DNA from: a bacterium
GTDB taxonomy: Bacteria > Electryoneota > Electryoneia > Electryoneales > Electryoneaceae
Length of the DNA: 5,887 nt
Direction of reading: 5' to 3'
Assembly (NCBI GenBank): GCA_014729955.1
Contig: WJJA01000528.1
Location: 1 to 5,887 of the forward strand
Shown: piece after piece, positions 4,113 through 5,887 of the stretch
How the letters are laid out: each line of letters starts with the position of its first letter
How positions within the stretch are numbered: position 1 is the stretch's first letter
Position numbers and translations under genes: made by a program
Notes under the pieces: model-generated
What the model saw: the letters and a program-made list of their open reading frames with translations, nothing else
Databases searched by the model: none
What the model was told of the DNA's origin: nothing

Positions 4113-5090
4113 TCAGTACAGCGTTCCCTCGTCCTGCATGCGGCGGAGGTTGGCAAGCATGTCATCGGTCATGGCGTCGAGATCGAAGTTCGGCTGCCAA
4201 TGCCAGTCATCCCGTGCGGCGGTATCGTCGATGGTGTTCGGCCAGCTGTCGGCGATGGCCTGGTGGAAATCCGGTTCGTATCTCACTTCGAACTCCGGGA
4301 TATGTCTTTGGATCGATTCTGCCAGCTGTGCGACATCAAAGCTGAGTGCAGCGATGTTGTAGGCATTGCGATAGCGAAGAGTCTCGCCGTCCGCTTCAGC
4401 CAGGTCGATAATCGCCTTGAGCGCATCCGGCATGTACATCATCGGCAGCACGGTATCTTCGCGTACGAAGCAGGTGTAGCGACCTTTCTTGATCGCATCG
4501 ACATAGATGGCCACGGCATAGTCGGTAGTTCCCCCTCCCGGCGGGGTTTTGTAAGAGATCAGGCCCGGGTAGCGTACCCCGCGCACATCCAGCTTGTATT
4601 TGCTCCAGTAGTAATCACACAGCAGCTCGCCTGCGACCTTGGTGACACCGTACATCGAATTCGGACGCAGCAGCGTTTCCTGCGGGGTATCATCCACAGG
4701 GGTGGTTGGTCCGAACACGGCGATGGAAGAGGGCACCATGATCCGTGTCATGTTGCGTTCCATCCCGAGGTCGAGAATATTCTTCAGGCCGCGCATGTTT
4801 ACATCCCATGCGAGGTCCGGCTTCTTTTCACCGACCGCGGACAAAATCGCAGCGAGATGGTAGATGGTATCGATGCCGTAGCGTTTGCTGACTTCCCAGA
4901 GACGGTTGCGGTCGAGCACATCGAGCTGCTCGTAGGGCGGTTCGACTGAAAGGGTTTCACGCGGGTCACGCAGATCGGTGGCGATCACGTTATCATGACC
5001 GTACTTCGTACGCAGTTCAGCCACAAGTTCGGAGCCGATCTGACCCAGCGCGCCGGTAACAAGAATGCTTTTCATCGATTTTTCCACCAT
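4113..5090 (-). CDS. tdh: L-threonine 3-dehydrogenase, short-chain (UDP-galactose-epimerase-like) type
   Basis: A cytosolic 325-residue NAD-dependent enzyme that oxidises L-threonine to 2-amino-3-oxobutyrate, the first step of threonine breakdown to glycine and acetyl-CoA. This is the extended-SDR form, not the zinc-dependent form of E. coli that shares the symbol. TGALGQIG at 12-19 is the NAD-binding glycine motif, and ATD with D39 selects NAD over NADP. VPSSIAVFG (119-127) holds the catalytic Ser, and YGVTK (147-151) the Tyr and Lys. Threonine-dehydrogenase signatures are PGLISYKTPPGGGTTDYAV (175-193), LPMMYMPDA (215-223), YNIAALSF (244-251) and PDFHQAIADSWP (273-284). Length is normal for the family. 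The ATG at 5088-5090 has GAGAGG 5 nt upstream; an ATG five codons later fits the family's usual N-terminus. It lies 41 nt behind the channel gene without a terminator between them, so co-transcription is likely. The symbol is given by function. Confidence 0.92.
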   Translation of the reverse strand: MVEKSMKSILVTGALGQIGSELVAELRTKYGHDNVIATDLRDPRETLSVEPPYEQLDVLDRNRLWEVSKRYGIDTIYHLAAILSAVGEKKPDLAWDVNMRGLKNILDLGMERNMTRIMVPSSIAVFGPTTPVDDTPQETLLRPNSMYGVTKVAGELLCDYYWSKYKLDVRGVRYPGLISYKTPPGGGTTDYAVAIYVDAIKKGRYTCFVREDTVLPMMYMPDALKAIIDLAEADGETLRYRNAYNIAALSFDVAQLAESIQRHIPEFEVRYEPDFHQAIADSWPNTIDDTAARDDWHWQPNFDLDAMTDDMLANLRRMQDEGTLY

Positions 5091-5131
5091 ACCGTCCTCT
5101 CAAGCCTCGATGTTGTTGTGACTGTCTTCGG

Positions 5132-5887
5132 CTATTTTTTCAAACGGAAGTAGCTTTGGATGCGGCTCAGGATCTTGTCGTACAGATCGTCTTTCTGCCT
5201 TCGTTTCGAGGTTCCCCTGCGCATCCGGGTTTCCGTCGCCTGTTTCCGTCTCGCGAGCACTTCGCTCAAGCTGTCGGACAACTCCGGTTGCGCTTCCAGC
5301 AGGGGCGCGATGTGCTCTTTCGTGATTTCGTACAGCACCGTATCCGTCACCGCGGTGACCGTGGCGGTCCGTGCCTCTCCGGTCAGCAGCGCCATTTCTC
5401 CGAAGAATCCGCCGGCACCAATTCGCGCGATGTCCGAGCTTTTTCGTGCGCTCGTTTTAACGGTCACCTTCACGACACCTTCGACAACGATGAAGAGCGA
5501 GTCGCCTTCGTCGTCCTGCTGGAAGATGGTATCGTCGGCGGTAAACTCAACACGTTGCATCGTCTCGGCAAGCCTCTGCCGTTGTTCTTCGCTGAAGGGG
5601 GAGAAGATATCGATTTCACGCAGCAGAGTGAGCGGGTCGGTAGCCACCGCAAGACCACGCTCTTTTACCCCTTCGAACATGTGCACTTCCTGGCGCTTGA
5701 TCGCGGGGGCGATACCGGCACGGTGGAGGTTTTCCCAGATACGGTTCCAGACCTCCTCCTGGTACCTGTACTTCTCGGCGTAATTGTCAAACGCCGCCAC
5801 CACCAGGTAGTCCGCAGCCCATTCGCTTAATCCCTTGAAACGCACCAGCGGCTCGGGGTCGGACAGTACGCCGTCCGCGGACAGAAC
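5132..5887 (-). CDS. MscS-like channel with C-terminal cyclic-nucleotide-binding domain (5-prime end outside the window)
   Basis: Only the last 251 residues are visible; the frame is open to the right edge (VLSADGVLSDPEPLVRFKGL onward), so the GTG at 5843-5845 is not the real start. Visible residues 1-65 match the cytoplasmic C-terminal alpha/beta part of MscS proteins: SDPEP, a beta segment YLVVAAFDNY, then EEVWNRIWENLHRAGI. The cyclic-nucleotide-binding fold follows at about 85-215: IDIFSPFSEEQRQRL, an EGDSLFIVVEGVVKV beta roll, and the phosphate-binding cassette FFGEMALLTGEARTATV at about 161-177, with the Glu and Arg that contact the nucleotide. A very basic tail (RMRRGTSKRRQKDD) ends the protein. 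This arrangement is the bacterial CNG (bCNG) subgroup of MscS channels, inner-membrane pores gated or tuned by cAMP or cGMP. The transmembrane part must lie beyond the window. The stop is TAG, with threonine dehydrogenase 41 nt downstream. Confidence 0.88.
   Translation of the reverse strand, partial: VLSADGVLSDPEPLVRFKGLSEWAADYLVVAAFDNYAEKYRYQEEVWNRIWENLHRAGIAPAIKRQEVHMFEGVKERGLAVATDPLTLLREIDIFSPFSEEQRQRLAETMQRVEFTADDTIFQQDDEGDSLFIVVEGVVKVTVKTSARKSSDIARIGAGGFFGEMALLTGEARTATVTAVTDTVLYEITKEHIAPLLEAQPELSDSLSEVLARRKQATETRMRRGTSKRRQKDDLYDKILSRIQSYFRLKK

Noticed and set aside
4095..4949. Long plus-strand open frame (284 codons)
   Set aside because: Antisense to threonine dehydrogenase; no recognisable motif, rich in His/Arg/Val as expected of an antisense shadow, and starts inside the terminator stem.
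5156..5830. Two plus-strand open frames over the channel gene
   Set aside because: Both are antisense to the cyclic-nucleotide-binding domain, whose family match is clear on the minus strand.

Overview
This window is 5.9 kb of chromosome-like bacterial DNA in which every supported gene lies on the minus strand, so it is read from right to left. Two exported beta-barrel proteins with N-terminal signal peptides show a Gram-negative cell with an outer membrane. Base composition looks moderately GC-rich by eye (mid-50s percent, not computed), with one clearly AT-rich island around 3510-3690. An SDR-type L-threonine dehydrogenase and small single-domain outer-membrane barrels would suit a Bacteroidota/FCB-like or related lineage, but that placement is an inference and no marker gene here fixes it.

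Layout in the direction of transcription. (1) At the right edge is the C-terminal part of a MscS-like channel carrying a cyclic-nucleotide-binding domain. After 41 nt comes an SDR-family L-threonine 3-dehydrogenase, closed by a large stem and T-run terminator (4034-4105). (2) A gene-free stretch of about 550 bases follows. Its GC-rich half (3690-4033) is dense in short inverted repeats, and its AT-rich half carries a sigma70-like promoter and a leader inverted repeat. (3) Next is an outer-membrane barrel gene with its own intrinsic terminator, then a second, unrelated-looking barrel gene. (4) Then comes a GAF-domain protein of the free methionine-R-sulfoxide reductase type, whose ribosome binding site can pair with an upstream segment. 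It is followed after 12 nt by a class I SAM-dependent methyltransferase that has no Shine-Dalgarno sequence. (5) A 451-nt gap holds a nested inverted repeat, a TATAAT box and a doubtful cysteine-rich small ORF. (6) At the left edge is the start of a family 2 glycosyltransferase that is broken by an in-frame TAA, with recognisable homology continuing past the stop.

The genes do not form an obvious pathway. The recognisable themes are envelope and stress biology (gated channel, outer-membrane barrels, methionine sulfoxide repair) and small-molecule metabolism (threonine catabolism, a methyltransferase, a glycosyltransferase). I see no CRISPR array, tRNA, rRNA, insertion sequence or defence system. 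The observations most worth following are the interrupted glycosyltransferase, the possible RBS-sequestering stem in front of the GAF gene, the hairpin-rich element at 3690-4033, and the CNB-gated channel next to threonine dehydrogenase.
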